Origin: Alitta virens
Taxonomy: Eukaryota > Annelida > Polychaeta > Phyllodocida > Nereididae
Assembly: GCA_932294295.1 (NCBI GenBank)
Contig: OW028584.1
Coordinates: 33,117,969-33,181,968, forward strand
Direction: 5' to 3'
Length of the DNA: 64,000 bases
Below, piece after piece: positions 34,941-48,800 of the stretch. The notes under the pieces are model-generated. The model worked only from the letters and a program-made list of their open reading frames with translations. It had not been told where the DNA came from and searched no databases. A program made the position numbers and the translations under genes. The first letter of the stretch is position 1. Each line of letters opens with the position of its first letter.

Positions 34941-35171
34941 CTACAAAATGCATTAAACCTTATGAGGCATTATACCTCTTACAATGTAGGTCCCAAGGTT
35001 TACAGCATAGATGACGTCATGTTATGTGAATCCAGGTCTCCCATTGGCTGGTTGAAGTACTGTCTTAGGCATTGGGAATCCTGCATTAGCAGAACATTGA
35101 AGTTTAGTTTCCAAGTCCTAGCTCTTCTGTAAATGATATTGTAATAATTCACGTCTTTTGTTGTATTGCAG
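34941..35171. other. Junction where two opposed genes both lose their 5' parts
   Basis: The minus-strand IQCB1 gene would continue 5' to the right of here. The plus-strand SLC4 gene would continue 5' to the left. Neither continuation is seen. No repeat boundary is obvious within the 231 bp. Confidence 0.5.
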
Positions 35172-38100
35172 AACACAAGACCAGACCTCCGAGGTTGGAT
35201 AGTCAATCCTATGGGTATTCGAGACCAGTGGTGGACAGTCTTTATAGCAATTATTCCTGCTCTTTTGGCAACAATACTGATCTTCCTGGACCAGCAAATT
35301 ACTGCTGTTATTGTCAATAGAAAGGAACACAAACTTGTGGTGAGTCGATAATGGACATAAATTTAAAATTATTTCTGAATAAAATTTTTATGCTACCACA
35401 GTGAAATCAACTATTGAATAAATATCAGCCAACGAGACGTGAAGATTCTTCCAATCCGTGTGTGCGAAACATCAAAAAGAAGTTGCATCGATTTAAATGG
35501 AACCTAAAACTTTTCATCATGAAGCTATCATCACCCATTTGCACTAATTTTTCCCCTGGAAAAGATCCACGTGCATGGAGCTGGCACAGTGACCTTTGCC
35601 CTGAATAGCCTAAATTTGTTTGGTTATTCATCTCCTTTCTCATTGGATGCAACAGATACATATTGCACAATCAGAGAAGGCCTTGCTATATTTAGAATAT
35701 TGTGTCATAATGTCATGGTCTACCAGAGGTAAGCACCTGCAAGGCCCTCCATTGGAGCAGCAAGGCAACAGTTGTAATCCTCCGCAAATCTAACTCAAGG
35801 GGTCGAGAGAGTGACACTTTGACATCGTGGAAACTATGGTTGCCATATAGCGAGACTTTTAAAATTTTATCAGATAGCGAGACTTTTTAAATTTTATTTT
35901 AGACAGGTAACAACATGAGAATTTAGTATGTGTTAATTTACTTCTATTCAATTTATTGGCACAATGGAGCATGTAAGTTACGACCAAAGTATAGTCATTT
36001 TGTAGTGCAATCCAAGCTTTTGCTGTACTTTTGGGACCAACCGCCACCATATTGGAATTAGCAGTCTAAAGCTCTCGTTCTGAGCTTAAAACTTACTTTA
36101 GGTTGCTCTTTATCCGAAAACCAAAACCATGAGTTGTAAAGCTGTAATTGTTTAGTAATCCACCCTAACTTAGCAATTTCAAAAAGCGTTCTGGACGTGG
36201 TTCATGGAAGTTGCTTTTTCGTACTCTCGAATGCACGAGCTATTTATAGCTATCAGCTACAAAAGATAGTGTTCTTTTCTTTTTGGTATCTTAAATACCA
36301 TCTCTGGCTCGATTTCTCTGGGCAAAATCACATCACCCTTTAAGTTACTTTTTTTTTTCGGATTACAGAAAGGCCACGGTTATCACCTGGATCTGGCCAT
36401 TTTGTCTATTTTGATTGCAATCTGTGGAGCTCTGGGTCTTCCGTGGTTTGCTGCTGCAACTGTTCGTTCCATCACTCATGTCCGGTCTTTAATCCGGGAA
36501 TCAGACTTACGGGCACCCGGTGAGCGGCCCCAATTTTTAGGGGTCAGGTAAAGAAATTATGCATGCTTATCATTATTGTTTAAAAAAGTTATACAATGTA
36601 GCAGTATCTATGCATTGCTCCCATTAATTTTTGCAAATATAAAATAGTTATTGTTTTTTTCTTGTTTATGCCAATAGAATTTAATACTGGGAATTAATTA
36701 TAATTAGTAATTTTTGATAAACATTTTTTACTTATATTTTCGCTATTTTTGTATATATATCTGAAGTCATAAACTCTTTTAAGATAATACTATTTTTGTC
36801 AATTCTTATTTTTGACTGAGTATATGGAGGGTGAGCCTCATTTATAAGCATAAAACAGCATGGAATTTTACTATTCAGAAATTCACATAAAGATCTATGA
36901 TCTATATATTATTGTATTTCCAGAGAACAGAGACTAACTGGGGTGGCCATCCACATCTTAATAGGCATCTCTGTTCTAATGACAACCGTCTTGAAACACA
37001 TCCCCATGGCCGTCCTTTATGGAGTGTTTTTATACATGGGGGTGACTTCACTTAGTGGTGTACAGGTAAGTTCTTTCAATAGACAGATATGTACTGTATA
37101 AATTATATATCGATTCAATTTGATTCGGACTGACCAAAATCTATAAGCATATGTATATCCGGGGGAATTTTAATATTTTTTTTTATAATAGATATATGAT
37201 TTCAAAAAGAGGTTTATTGTCCCCAAAAAGTATTGGGAGACAGTCAACTTTTAAAGTTTAAAGCAATTTCCAACAGAATTGTGTACTCTTTTGTAAAAGA
37301 ATATCATATACATCATACATTTGTCATGGTTGATATCAATGTGGAACATTTTTAATGATGACATTTATGGTAAAAAAATTTTCATCACATCCAAATACAC
37401 TTTGTCTTAAGTGTTTGGAACCTTTAAATTGACTATTTTATAAATTTCAAAAGTCGTATATGGTAGAGATCATGCGAATAAATTGTTGTTGATTTTGAAA
37501 GTTATATGTACACTGTGTGCTGTCACCACAAAGCTCAGCAACCTGAGTATGTACATGTTTTGCCTGGTTTACTCGCCTTAACTAAAGTAATCTATGTCTC
37601 TTTTCATCTATTGGCTGCCTTATGGTCAAAACTAGGAGACTCAAGCTGTCACCAGTTTTCCATGGACTATTTACCAAATGACTTTCAATTTACATTTTAA
37701 CATTTAATTTTTGTATTGTCCAGCTTTTAAAAGCTGCTAATCTTCTAATAAATATATAAAATGAAAATGTAGGCGATTATAGTCTGGAACCACCACTAAG
37801 CAGTTTCAACAGACTTTACATAACACCCTTGGCAGGCCAATCCAGAGTCTTTCTCAACTCCCTGGGGAGTATTCAGCCTTGGACATGGGGTTAACCGCAT
37901 GGGCTTAAGAGCTCACACCAGTGCCATCACTGTGAGTGCCTAGTGCCAAGTACCCATTGCACCTGGGTGGGGTGAGGCAAAGGTTGATGAGGATCTGCCC
38001 AACTCCTCGATATAATCATAGTCATAGTATTAAAGTCTAGCAATTAGATTACAGACTTATTAGACGTTCATGTGCTGATTTTACGCAAATCTTATAAAGT

Positions 38101-41100
38101 GCAAATCTGACAAGCAGGTATCTCAGAAACATTGCCTAAACACAAAAAATATGAATCAATTTCTCTTGTTTTTTTAATAGAAGATTTCTTTAGTCCATAC
38201 ACAGCCTATTGGCTACATCATTTAACCAAATATTTCGTTTAACTTGGTAAACTAGCAAAGAATGTCTGTAATTAGGTCGTTGGGCTTTGGGGTGACAGCG
38301 CACAGTGTGTATGTACAATAACAAATATCCTTCATATTTTGTCACAGTTTGTGGATAGAATCTTAATCCTTCTGATGTCGAAGAAGTACCAACCGGATTA
38401 CGTATATCTTCGCCATGTGGGAATCACACGTGTTCATATCTTCACTGTGATTCAGATCGGAGGCATGGTCATCATGTGGACCTGCAAATCTATCAGGATG
38501 ATTTCTATTCTCTTCCCTCTGATGGTATGTATTGTTTTATTGTTTATTGCTTATTGAGTAGATAACTCATCCCAAAGGCATAATTAATGCAGCTGTAGGG
38601 ATGAGGGTGATTACAGAACAAAATGTACGGAAGAAATCAAGTAGAACTATAGTAGATGCAGAAAGTCAGCATAATTTTGAAAATTGTAGATGTTAACATA
38701 AACCGAGCATGAATAGCAATTAAGATCACATTCATCTATGTATGTCTGCAATGTTGTCACCTTGATATAGGATTTGTATCCATTGACACTACGTGTGTAT
38801 ATTTTTTCTTTGATACTCTTTGGCATGTTATTGAAGATAAGTGGATTTGTTTGATATGTACAGGGTGCGGATAAACAACTTGCACCAATTGACGACGTCA
38901 CCATGCTGGTCAATGCTATAAGATTACAATAAATTGGGCACTTGGTTTCTTTCATTTATTCATTGTGTAAATTAGACTCTGATATTGATCAGTATGGCAA
39001 CATCCTCAAGCTGGGCAAGTTTCTTTTGTCAACACCATCTCAAGAACAGTTGATCAACATATTTTACAGTAATTCCAAAGTTTCATTGCATTAGTTACAG
39101 TTTCCTAACTTACTAAATTACTTTGCTTTTCATTTGTAGCATTAACTATTAAATATAATATAATTAATTATATAATTTCCATCTATCCATAATCCCAATT
39201 ATAGCACATCAAACGATTACTGATCATTCTGAAGATTGTTGATACGATATAACACTTTAAAAAGCACTCAAAATATGAATGAATGTGATTATGATTTTAA
39301 AAAGGGCGAGAACTAACACCCCCTCAATATAAAGCCCTCTTTTAAAGATTTGGTCGTTCCTAATTGAAAGGTTCTGCTCTGTTCATGATGAGCTCCTTCC
39401 TTTTTCAGATTCTGGGACTCTGTTTTATCCGCAAAGCTCTGGAATGCTACTTTACGCAGAATGAGCTTTATTGGCTCTATCATCTTTTGCCTGAACGCGA
39501 CATCAGGAAGAAAGATGATGAGAAGAATGAAGAAAAGCCGGGAATCATTGAGAAGAAAATGGATCCTTTGGATAAGTTCAAGGTAAATAATTAGCTGTGT
39601 GGCTGAATGGTTCAGACATTTTTCATGAGCTAATTCACACATAGATGTGAATTGCATGAGATGTTAAATTGGAGGTTAATTGTACTGTCTAGTGTAACAT
39701 GGTGTGGAAATTTTAGCATTATGCATGCCTCTGGCAGCTGGTCATTTACGGTGAGACATTGAAAAATAGAATGAGAACAAGGTAATAGTATTGTAATATG
39801 ATTCCAGTGCATAACTACTACACCCAGCTAGGAAGCTACTCCTCTTTAGCTCTACTTGTACAAGTGTTGTAAAGCAACCACACTTAATGGTGGAGAATCC
39901 AGTCTCCTGTGCCCTCATGGAGTAGGTTGTTCAAAATAGAGGTAAATGAAACTTAGAGGTCCACTGTCTGTCAAAATTACTATTTTCTAAAACTTCATCA
40001 AATGATTGAAAATAACCTTATTTGATCAAGGCACACTAAATATGTGTATGCTAATGAATCTATCAGGCATTAATTACAAAAAAAAATAATAATACATTGA
40101 AAGAAATAAAACCAAAACATTGGAAATACAATGGAAATGGCATCATCACCCATTGTTGAGTATTGTGACTTCATCACTTGGTTTCTTTACATATTGGATT
40201 TTTGATGGCATGAAAAATTAAATACTAGGCAAAGTTTATTTATTTTATAGAGAGATAGTGAAACCAGCAAGGCTCTGGATGGTACGTAATCAGTATTAAG
40301 CAGACAATGAAGTGAATGCAATAGATTTTGGTTGCTGTAATATTGAGTGACAATCCATCTTTAAGAATTGGCTGAAACTGTTGGACATTCCGGTCAGCAT
40401 TGTATTACATTTTCCACTGAAATGTAATTGCCCAGTAAGATCTCTACAATCATACCATGGGATGGTCCAACAATTTGTGTTATTGCTTTATTGACCCAAT
40501 ACAATGCAATGTATCTGTATCTCTACTGAATCAGAAGATGTAATGATGAGATGATCAGGCTGCTTTGAGTCCACATCATGTTACAGATCAACCCCATGGG
40601 TGGGGATTTGACTTGCATGTAATGTATTGCTGTAATATTGGAAAGTTCAGGTTTAATACATTCAGCTGGAGTGGTGCACCTCTGATGCTCGAATTGACAA
40701 TATTGATTTTAATAAATCTTTTGCCCTAGGCTGACGAAGACCATTTGGAAAGTCGATCAAGCATGGACAGTGGAAGTGGCTACCAACCACGGTGAGATAA
40801 GAAATACTACTAAGATTTTATCCAAAGTTAAGATAAGACAAGACAAGATGAGACAAGATGAGATAAGATAAGATAAGATAAGACAAGATAAGACAAGATA
40901 AGATAAGATAGATAAGACAAGACAAGATAAGATAAGATATAAGATAGATAAGAAAAGACAAGACAAGATTAGACAAGATTAAACAAGATTAGACAAGATC
41001 AGATTAGACAAGATAAGACAAGATAAACTTTATTTATAGTCGGTGGTGACAAGATAAAACCAACAACACAAGCTATAAAGCTTTTGACCGACAGGTAAGA

Positions 41101-43633
41101 GTAACACAATAAGATGAAAGTGTGCAATTATTTACAGATGATGTATGAGAAGAAAAATCATATAAAATTTAGCTTGACGTTATATATTAACAGAAAAAGG
41201 TAAAGGAAGATACAATTAGCACAGATTAATGGCTAAGAATAACAGACATGAGCCACACTGGCATTGATTTAGCACAGGACAGTCTAACAGTAGCCTTTTA
41301 AATTCTGATATTCCTGAAGCATTCTTTACATTTGATGGGAGACTATTCCATAGGGAAGCAACTTGATAGAGGAATGACTTACTTCCTTACTTGAAACTTG
41401 GATGAACTAGAGAAGGATTGGACACTTCGAAAGTAAGAAAACAATACTCATTATAAGGTGTTTTAAAAGGAATCAAATTCGCCCAGAGCTGGCCCAAGAC
41501 CCCCTAATGCTGTCTTAATTACCTAGTAAATTTGATGTACACACTGTGCTTCAATGAGCACACCCCTCATCAGTGATGTCCCTGCATCAGCAGCAATGAG
41601 CTCCCAAAATCAAAAGTCAAAGTTTTTAATTTCTAGTTGTACATCCTTGGCATGATCCTAGAATTCTTAAATTGTTTTTACAGAATTTATAGGCCTAATA
41701 TTAAGGAAGTTATGGTCTAAAACTAGTCAGATTACAAAGTTATATTATTTTCATATGCAATCTTAATCTCACAATAACTAGATGAGGCCATATCCACCTG
41801 AAAGCTGAAAACCTTTTCTTTGTGATGATTGTTATGTCATATGTGTCCTAATGTGTCAAACTGAGATACAGACCTGTAAAGATTCATAATTTTCTGTGCA
41901 CAGATGTGTCATGATATATTAGCTAAAGTCAAGATGTTTTTCTGTTTAATATTATTAAAACAGAGTGCAACAATGTTCTACTTCATAATTTTGTCACAGA
42001 TTCACTTATGATTGCGTTTTCTGTGAAAAATTTGCTTTTGGTTGCATATTTAACATATAAATGTGAATACTGCAACATACAATTGGCAGCTCCCTAACTC
42101 TCTATCAAATTATGTAGTATAATATATTATTATATATACATTTTTTAAGTACAAAACACAATGAATAACAATTTTCAACTTTATATATATAGTTATAGAG
42201 GAAGATATTGAAGGCCTATATGAATACTTATTTAGCACCCCTTCCCATTGTTTCCCCCATGGAATCAGTGAGGGGGAGTTGTAAAACTTGACTCATATTA
42301 CAGCATCATCAATTAGTCATTAGGACAGTCGCGAAACACAGTCTGAACCTTTGAAGTATCCAAGTGTCCGATCCTTTTCTAGTTCATCCTAGTTTGAAAG
42401 TCTTTTTACTAATATAAAATTGTTTCTCATTGAATAAGGAGTGCATTGCCTTTCAAAAAAGTTGGATTCAATCGAAAGTAACATGCCATTGATAACTTTG
42501 AACACCTATTCTACTAATTAATGTTTTCGACTCACAAATAATAGTTTTTTTACCAGTTTCTTTTAAAATATCTTCATAATATGACTGATAATCATTGCAT
42601 ACAAGACTCAGTGCTCTCTCATTTAGTTTTTCAATTTTCTCATCATTTGTTATGTTGAAAGTGTTATAAGCTACTGAGCAATACAGGCAGTTTGATATTA
42701 TGAAAGATTCATATATGTTTAATTTTGGTAAAGTTGTCAAAGCTTTTGCATAAACTTTGCAATAAATTTATTTGTTTGGCAGCTTTTTTGCATATCAAAG
42801 ATACATGTTAAGAAAAAGATAACTCCTAGAAGCTTAACAATTTTTTTTTATAATTTATGATGTTCCCACTTATTTCATATTTTGTGGAAATCTCATTTCT
42901 GCTAAAGCATATCGCTTGTACTTTGGCGGGGTTGGCTTTTATGAAACTACGCTTAAACCATAATAATGCTGCCTGCGAGGCACGTTCTAAGGTATATTTG
43001 ATCTCAGTTGGGTTGAATGAGATACAGAGAGAGTGTTGTCATCTGCATAGTTATCATATGGTTATAGATGTCACATATGTTTTTGAGTAATATTATAAAA
43101 TCATTTATGAAGGCATTAAACAAAAGCCATCCTGTTACTGACCCCCGTGGAACACCTGTTTTCAGAGATAACCCAGTTACTTTTAATATTTCCTATCTTT
43201 ACAGTCTGTTTTCTTTTAATTAGGTAATTTCTTATGTGTATGTATGATTTGACAGAAAAACAATAAATGTGAAATTAAGTTGTTTATCAGGTTTGACATG
43301 ACATTGCAATGTGCAGTTAATTTGAATTGTATATATTATCTATGGATGCATATCATATCATGTTCACATATTCATATATTCATGTGTAGCTTTCAAATTC
43401 TGATTAAATTACATCAGAGATATATTTTTGTATTATGATATGATTTTAACACATTGGTTTTCAGGGTCCGTCGCCAATCGATGGATGTGATTAACAGATT
43501 TAAGGATCAGAACCAGAACCAGAACCGTCTCGGGGACAACGTGTCTTCTAATACACCTTCTCGTCACGATTTGAATGACGTGGAGAAAGCGACCTACGAT
43601 GAGCCGTTCCGCGAACGACAGTTTTCTTTCTGA
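35172..43633 (+). CDS. SLC4 Na+-coupled bicarbonate transporter, C-terminal part
   Basis: Seven exons join in phase: 35172-35339, 36369-36547, 36924-37065, 38348-38524, 39409-39582, 40730-40791 and 43465-43633 (TGA). They give 356 residues. Hallmarks are [16 protein letters not shown], then [40 protein letters not shown] and [11 protein letters not shown]. These are the late membrane helices of SLC4 proteins, which move bicarbonate across the plasma membrane. The basic-acidic stretch [19 protein letters not shown] resembles NBC-type members (SLC4A4/5/7/8/10) more than anion exchangers. The cytosolic tail is rich in Asn/Gln and ends RQFSF. The cytosolic N-terminus and early helices are missing to the left. 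Polyadenylation signals lie at 44589-44594 and 44785-44790. Confidence 0.88.
40251..40290 (+). CDS. Possible alternative terminal exon of the SLC4 gene
   Basis: After an acceptor-like TTTTATAG, the frame continuing from the 39409-39582 exon reads [12 protein letters not shown] and then TAA (40288-40290). The donor-like GTACGT at 40282 would leave phase 1, which does not fit the next exon (40730, phase 0). If real, this exon would therefore end the protein. NBC-type transporters often have alternative C-termini. Evidence is weak. Confidence 0.25.
40530..40625 (+). repeat. Member of the dispersed GACCAGCTGCCAG family (partial)
   Basis: It shares TAATGATGAGATGAT, CATCATGTTACA and CCCCATGGGTGGGG with the copy at 54798-54908. 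Confidence 0.5.
40806..41480 (-). mobile_element. LINE 3' end with (AAGAT)n tail, in an SLC4 intron
   Basis: On the minus strand, 41440-41210 encodes a LINE C-terminus recognised by [14 protein letters not shown] followed by CQCGSC. A 3' UTR ends with AATAAA near 41030, then a long degenerate (TCTTA)n tract, seen on the plus strand as AAGAT/AAGAC repeats at about 40830-41020. It is inserted antisense to the SLC4 gene. Confidence 0.7.
42430..43190 (-). mobile_element. Degenerate LINE reverse transcriptase fragment
   Basis: In shifting minus-strand frames I see [20 protein letters not shown], the conserved GxPQGSxLGPLLF block of non-LTR reverse transcriptases. Further on are [14 protein letters not shown] and [13 protein letters not shown] at 42740-42468. 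Stops and frameshifts are many. It may be the body of the element whose 3' end lies at 40806-41480, or a separate copy. Confidence 0.7.
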
Positions 43634-45721
43634 ATCTTATAAATAAACGGCGGACAAAAACAACATATTCTGTCATAATACTCGATCGGACAGTGGTGAA
43701 TTGCTGTACTAGACTATAATAGCAAATTAAGACTTTGACTGAATGACATAAGTAGTAAGTGCAAAGTGGATTCAACTGACATCACCGCTGTGTGCTTACT
43801 ACTCAAATATATACTTGAAGTTTGTAGGTATTTGCTGTATTTACATAGTGATGATCGTTTGGTGGATGACGTATACATGTAGTAGTAATATGATGTATTA
43901 TAAAGAAATAATAAGAAGACATTTTGGAGTTATATTTGAGTGATGTACTTCCAATTTGTTGCATAAAAGTATGGAATTGACTTATTTAAAAACTGTACTA
44001 TTGTTTATTGATTTTTTCCATGCTGATAAAAAATGAAGACTTTCCTGTAGATATTTAATTGAATAATTGACCCTCAAATAATTTTGAAAATATTTAAGGA
44101 AATTAGCTATCATGAAGGATAATGGAGAAATACGAAATCATTGATATAGGCATGATTTACTTCATTGAAGACATTTTTAAAGAGATATTTCATTGTACTC
44201 ATAGAACTGGCATAATATGGCAAGATTGTATGATACGTGTACTATAGTAACTTGCTGAGGAAAATGCTCACTCACAGTAAACATTGATCATTATTATAGG
44301 ACATTACAAAAGAATGTATTTAAACCTTTTTGGATAGATTCCATTAATGCAGAACTACATTTAATTTACTGCTTTATAACTTTATGAAATATAATAGCGT
44401 TATGCTGCTAGAGAAACAGCAGAAAATAATATTTTACGATAGTGAACTCCAAGGTATCTGTTATTTACAGGATCAATTATCATTTTGAACTTGAAAGTTG
44501 AATGTAATTCATCGCTAACATTTGTATCTATTTTGTGCCATGGAGGTGCCTATATCGTGTTTATTTTATTATATATTTTTTAAGCAACAATAAAACGTAT
44601 ATGCAATTATTTTAAAATCTCCATAGCCAAAAACTGTTGTTGTTATGTACACAATTTTCGTTAATGTAATAAAATGTTTTTGAGTTACGAACACAAAACT
44701 TTCTTAACGATATGACTGTCCTGTTGAACAAGTATATCTGTATGTGACATATATAGCTACACATTTGTCTTAAATTTCGTTGCCAATAAAGTTATATATT
44801 CTACACCAAAATTGTTATAGCCAATCAGCATGCACAGAGGGCATCACATGACAGGGTCAATAATATACAATTACTGCACAGCAAGCCAGATATAATAGGC
44901 ATCCTACCCAATATCATGTTTCCACGTGCACACAATTATTTATTCTATGTCCTGCTTGGTGTTATCATGTATTTTCATTGAGTTTGAAATGGCTGAGAAA
45001 AAAATACTCAAGAATTAAAGATGCACTGTCTGTCTAAATGACAGTGGCCAAAATCTATTGCATTCAATTCATTTTCTTCTTAATACTGATCACCTACCAT
45101 CTGAGTTTTGCTGGGTTCACAGTTTCTCTATGAAATAAATACACTTCACTTGGCATTTAATTTTTCATGCCATCATAAATTGCCGGTTTTTTACATTGCA
45201 TGGTCTTTTATGGCCAATGACATGAAAACGAGGAACAAATGATACATTTTATTAAACAGCTCCTTCGACTCTGAAGTTACGAATCAGGAACACCCTCCAG
45301 TTCCTTCCTATGCATAATTAGCTAAAATGTAAACAAAGCTGATCGAGTAGATTCCTGTGATATTTCATAATTTAGTTCAATCTAGACAATTTTAGTTGTT
45401 GTATTCATCCTTTAAGCTTTAACTTCTTGCTTTATATCTTTCCAATGTTATCTGTCTGCCTTTTTGCTTCATCATCATGGCCGTTTGTTATAGTCGCATG
45501 ATCACAATAATCTAACAGCAATACCACTGTATAGTGTATGTATGATATATATACTATATATTACATATATATATATATTTTATTGACTTGTGGATGTCAA
45601 ACAGATATATGTATATCACACTTTAGCTTCAGACAAAAAAAAACAATCTGACTGTGACAATATATAAACTCTGATTCTATGTATGTTTTAATGCCACTGG
45701 TCTGATTAAGCGCAGTGCCGT
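43634..45721. other. SLC4 3' UTR and intergenic
   Basis: AATAAA at 44589 and 44785 suggest a 3' UTR of about 1 to 1.2 kb. The rest is AT-rich, with a short TA-rich tract at about 45545-45585. Confidence 0.5.
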
Positions 45722-45728
45722 GTCAAAT

Positions 45729-45756
45729 CATGGAGTTATAGCACTAGAGACGCAAC
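45729..45756 (+). repeat. Left terminal inverted repeat of the P-type element
   Basis: 28 bp, one mismatch to the right end. The outer 17 bases also form the scar at 15529-15545. It lies 119 bp before the transposase start codon, so it may overlap the promoter. Confidence 0.9.
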
Positions 45757-45847
45757 TGTGCTGATTTTGTGTTAGGCGCCAAAATATGTTGCGGCGCGCA
45801 TGCGCGAGTGTGTTCGTGCATTGGTTCCTTCCTGTTGTTTGCTCAGC

Positions 45848-48800
45848 ATGGGAGGTGCGAACTGTGCTGTGTTCGGTTGCCACTGCAACAAAGCCAAAAG
45901 CCGTGGACTTACGTTTTTTCGTTTGAAAACACTGACTGGACAGCCAGGAGATCCCGCAGAGAGGTCAGAGGAGTGGCGACAACGATTGTTTTTCTTGTGC
46001 AAGAGGGATCCCCCCTTCAACCATGACACTGCTCACATGTGTTCCAGACATTTCTCGCAGGATTGTCTGCAGATGACAGGTTAGTTGTTTACTAATGTGA
46101 AATTTAACTGGATCATAGTCTATTTATTCATGATTAAATAAGACAATTTAACAAATTTAGCAAAAACTAGGGGAAAATGCTAGTGCATGTGCTGTCGTAA
46201 ACACTCGGCGTGGCTTAAAAAGGAGTGTCGGAGCAAAACTGACCATGCCACTAGGTTGAAAATGAGTTTAGGAATGTAAAAACCTTTGAATTTTTCAGAT
46301 CGGACAAATAATAACAATTTTTATGCACAAAACCTGTGATGAGATATAATGATAATGATTGCTGTCAATAGAAATACAGTCAAACCTATGCTATGTTAAA
46401 CGGTCACCTAAGCAAGCATAAAACTTAAAAGTGAATGAGCAATGTGGCCATTCAACTGACGTATGTTGTTGCCAATCGTTGGTCACCTATTACCAATGTA
46501 CATAATATTGTTGCTGCAGGCAATTTAAGATAGCAGTGGTGATATGCAGGTCATTCAACTGACTGCTTAAGATAGGTGAGGGTGGCCATTTAAGGGGTGA
46601 GACAATGTATAAAGGTGGCCCTTAGGCTTAGGGCAGGTTTGACTGTAGTCTGTTAAATTAGAAGAAATTTTAAAAATTAGGCAACAGTTCTGGACTGATA
46701 CCTTTTTTTAACTTGCTTTACTAGCAAGGGGCTACAAGCTAGTTCCTTATAGCATGCCCACACTTTTCATGCCTGGCAACACAACAAAACAGAGAAAACC
46801 TCCTGTAAGATCATAAAATGTTGTGTTATCTCTGCTTTTGAATTCGGAGGTATTTGTTATTGTCAAATGTTGGGTTGTATATTTTACATTTACCGTTGGT
46901 TTTGCATTTATAGTTATTTGTTTTTTGTTTGTCACACGTTTTTTTCAAAACACTGCACGTGCGACAGTGAAACTGTGAGCCTGTGGCAATCAGCAAAGTT
47001 ACTGCAATCAATGCTTGAAATCAAATCTTTTCATTCAAAATGTTTTGATTCTGCCCCTAGCTGGTGTTATTATCGCCTGCAACTTTGCTGACAGCTACAA
47101 CTTCGCTGTCGTGCACTGTATCAGCTAGATTTGCCAAAGTAAAGACAACCTAACTGAAATACATGTGACTTTTCGGTTCATATATTATTGAGGGCTAATG
47201 TGACATATTCAATAATTTAAATATTGTAGTCTTTTACTTAACCAGAAAATGAAGTAAGAAAAAGAGTCACAAAGGAAAAAAAATTTGATAAGAGAAGAAC
47301 ATTTGGTTGATTATTATGATAGTTGATCTATGCAGCACACCAGGTCATTATACTCTAATACTGGAGAAGTAAGATGTCTGTAATTTGTTTTGTTTCAGGT
47401 TGAGAGGCCACCTCCACCTATTCCAGAGAGGGTCTGGTATGAAAGCCTGGATGAGGTTAGGAGGGATGCTTCAGCGTTAGTTGTGCCATGGGTACACCTG
47501 AACAAATCAGAAGGACATGTGTGTGTCGGCAAACTGCACGACAGCAAGTTTCTGTATACCAAAATAGATATCTCTGCTGATTTCACAGCAGATGTATTCA
47601 TACGAGGTAATGTATTGCTATTTTTATGACGTGCAGAATTGTATTTCCTAATAGGAACAATTTCCAAAAAATGAGACAATAACTTATTCATACTGAATTT
47701 GCAGGTTGCAAGATATTGCAAGAGGATGTTGCAAAGATTGGTTTGAAGCAGCTCCTGTATAATGTGGAGGCTTTGTCACTATGTCCTGGTGTTACAGAGA
47801 AAGAACTCCAAAATCAACCTGAAGTCCTCCATGAAAAGTGGTTTCGTGAAACCTACTTTGAAGGTACGTGTTATCAAAGCTTTGCTTAAAATTGGCATTA
47901 TTTGTATTATATATATAGGCTTGTCAAAATGCCTTCTTAGTCTGACTAATAATTTTCACTAGGCTACCAAAAAAAGTTATTATTCTGTAATGTCTATACA
48001 CATTTTTGCTCACACGGAGGTAGAGCTTTGATAAAAAGTGAGTTCCTGGGAGTACATAAAAATATAGATTTAACATTTGCATATCAAAGCCAAGGCTTGT
48101 AATTGGGCGAATTTGGTAATCAAATATTGGTAAGAAATGAAAGTTCTAAAAAAAGTTGTTTTTTCATACAGGTGGTGCCGTTATCTCTGTGATACGTGCC
48201 AAGGAATGTTCCCAGATCAGTGACCATCCTGGGAAAACATGTGTGAAGTGTATGGATACAAGAGCTCTACTGCTGAAGAGGAATAGACCCGGACCTGCCC
48301 TTCTTCATCCAAAGGCGCCAATGTCCAAATTAAAGAACAAGAATCTGCTTGTAGATGAGGTGGCCAATCTGCGCCGACACCAAAAAGAACTGGAGCAGAA
48401 AATAGCAGATGAGAGTGTCAATGTCTCAACCGATGTTCATGAAGACCTGCTCCAGTTTTATAAGACCAAGCTGGTGAAAGAGCAGATGAGCCCGTTTGTA
48501 CGCTTGTTTTGGGAAGAGCAAGAAAAAGCTTTTACCCAGAAAAATAAAGGTAAGGCATGATATTTGTATCTTTCTAACACATGTTTAAATTCAGATGCAA
48601 ATTTGTATAACTTTTTAATCCAATATTTTGGTTTTTTATCCAGGAATGAGATGGCATCCTATGCTCATCAAGTTTGCCGTCATGTTGCGACACCAGAGTC
48701 CAGCTTTATACAAGACTCTGAGAGAAACTGGTGTTTTACGTCTCCCAGGAGAAAGTACGTTGCGGGACTACACAGGCGTCTTTCCCGCTGCGCCAGGATT

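Noticed and set aside
35000..35332. 110-codon minus-strand open frame
   Set aside because: It is antisense to the well-supported first visible SLC4 exon and shows no similarity to IQCB1.
35414..35608. Plus-strand open frame after the first SLC4 exon
   Set aside because: It does not resemble SLC4, and the 35172-35339 and 36369-36547 exons already join in phase without it.
38647..38955. 102-codon minus-strand open frame
   Set aside because: A short NNMPKSIKE stretch hints at a LINE tail, but the match is too weak to call and no 3' end is visible.
43548..43775. Minus-strand open frame over the SLC4 last exon
   Set aside because: It is antisense to an exon that joins in phase with the upstream SLC4 exons, and has no independent support.
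45772..46029. Open frames overlapping THAP exon 1 in other frames
   Set aside because: They are shadows of a GC-richer exon. Only the frame from 45848 has the Cys2-Cys-His pattern.
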